Position numbers and translations under genes: made by a program. Positions 6,573 to 6,770 of a DNA stretch of 6,770 bases are shown piece by piece. Below the pieces are notes generated by a model. The model was given only the letters and a program-made list of their open reading frames with translations, had not been told where the DNA came from and ran no database searches. Every line of letters starts with the position of its first letter. Within the stretch, counting starts at the first letter, position 1. Origin of the DNA: Oscillospiraceae bacterium. Lineage in GTDB: Bacteria; Bacillota; Clostridia; Saccharofermentanales; Saccharofermentanaceae. The stretch is from positions 1-6,770 of the forward strand of contig CACXGG010000076.1 in assembly GCA_902767145.1 (NCBI GenBank), read 5' to 3'.

Positions 6573-6770
6573 AGGCCGTTTTGTCCGAAAGATAACAGTT
6601 GAAGCTTTCCTTCTTGTAGTCCTGAGCGTTGTCCTCCTGCTCATAGGATCATTCCTCTCCTCTGATGAGGAGAACAGGCGTGTCCAGCAGAAATACAAGG
6701 ACCGTTTCGGAGAGATCCTGGATGCTGACTACTACGAGGAACTCGATGCCTCCGCCTACGAGGGATATGA
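6565..6770 (+). CDS. rnfG: Rnf electron transport complex subunit G (RnfG), N-terminal part, 3' truncated by window
   Basis: Only 68 codons are inside the window and the frame stays open to the last base. The protein begins MLEGRFVRKITVEAF, has one transmembrane helix at about 14-33 and continues into a charged segment (SSDEENRRVQQKYKDRFGEIL). This is the N-terminal layout of RnfG, whose large extracytoplasmic FMN domain would follow. The start overlaps the rnfD stop by 8 nt, with GGAGG at 6552-6556 placed 8 nt upstream. The assignment rests on operon order (C-D-G) and topology, because the FMN-binding Thr motif lies beyond the window. An unrelated small membrane protein cannot be fully excluded. 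Confidence 0.72.
   Translation, partial: MLEGRFVRKITVEAFLLVVLSVVLLLIGSFLSSDEENRRVQQKYKDRFGEILDADYYEELDASAYEGY

Overview
The window is a compact chromosomal segment carrying six protein-coding genes, two of them cut by the window edges. It most resembles a Gram-positive anaerobe of the Clostridia, possibly Lachnospiraceae or a relative. The reasons are an AddA-type helicase-nuclease (the Firmicutes counterpart of RecBCD), strong GGAGG-type ribosome binding sites, a SigA-like primary sigma factor, and an Rnf electron-transport operon in the clostridial order C-D-G. The family-level assignment is inference. I see no phage, IS, CRISPR, rRNA or tRNA signature.

Layout. Positions 1-1671 (+) hold the C-terminal half of AddA, with helicase motifs V and VI and the PD-(D/E)XK nuclease domain. 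It converges on tadA (1661-2137, -), the tRNA adenosine deaminase that makes wobble inosine, and the two 3' ends overlap by 11 bp. A 173-bp divergent intergenic region (2138-2310) holds a candidate promoter on each strand. The leftward one has an extended -10 so close to the tadA ATG that a leaderless tadA mRNA is possible. The rightward one has a perfect TTGACA -35 and reads into an apparent operon: a membrane-anchored zinc-ribbon protein of unknown function (2311-3057), a primary-type sigma-70 factor (3083-4138), rnfC (4138-5628), rnfD (5625-6572) and the start of rnfG (6565 onward). From the sigma gene on, the genes overlap by 1, 4 and 8 nt, so translational coupling is likely.

How they fit together. 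Rnf is a membrane complex that couples ferredoxin:NAD+ electron transfer to Na+ or H+ transport. Here its genes follow a sigma factor gene without a gap, and the sigma gene follows a gene for a single-pass membrane protein with a cytoplasmic zinc ribbon. The usual sigA neighbour dnaG is not visible. The most interesting points are these. (1) RnfC and RnfD look degenerate or re-tuned at several family signature motifs, including an apparent loss of the covalent FMN threonine in RnfD. (2) A strong terminator-like hairpin lies inside the 5' part of rnfC, just after the sigma stop codon, and could decouple Rnf from sigma expression. (3) The sigma factor departs from the family in its finger and its C-terminal tail. 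(4) The zinc-ribbon membrane protein could be a regulator of the sigma factor. Family comparisons were made from memory of consensus motifs and not from database searches.
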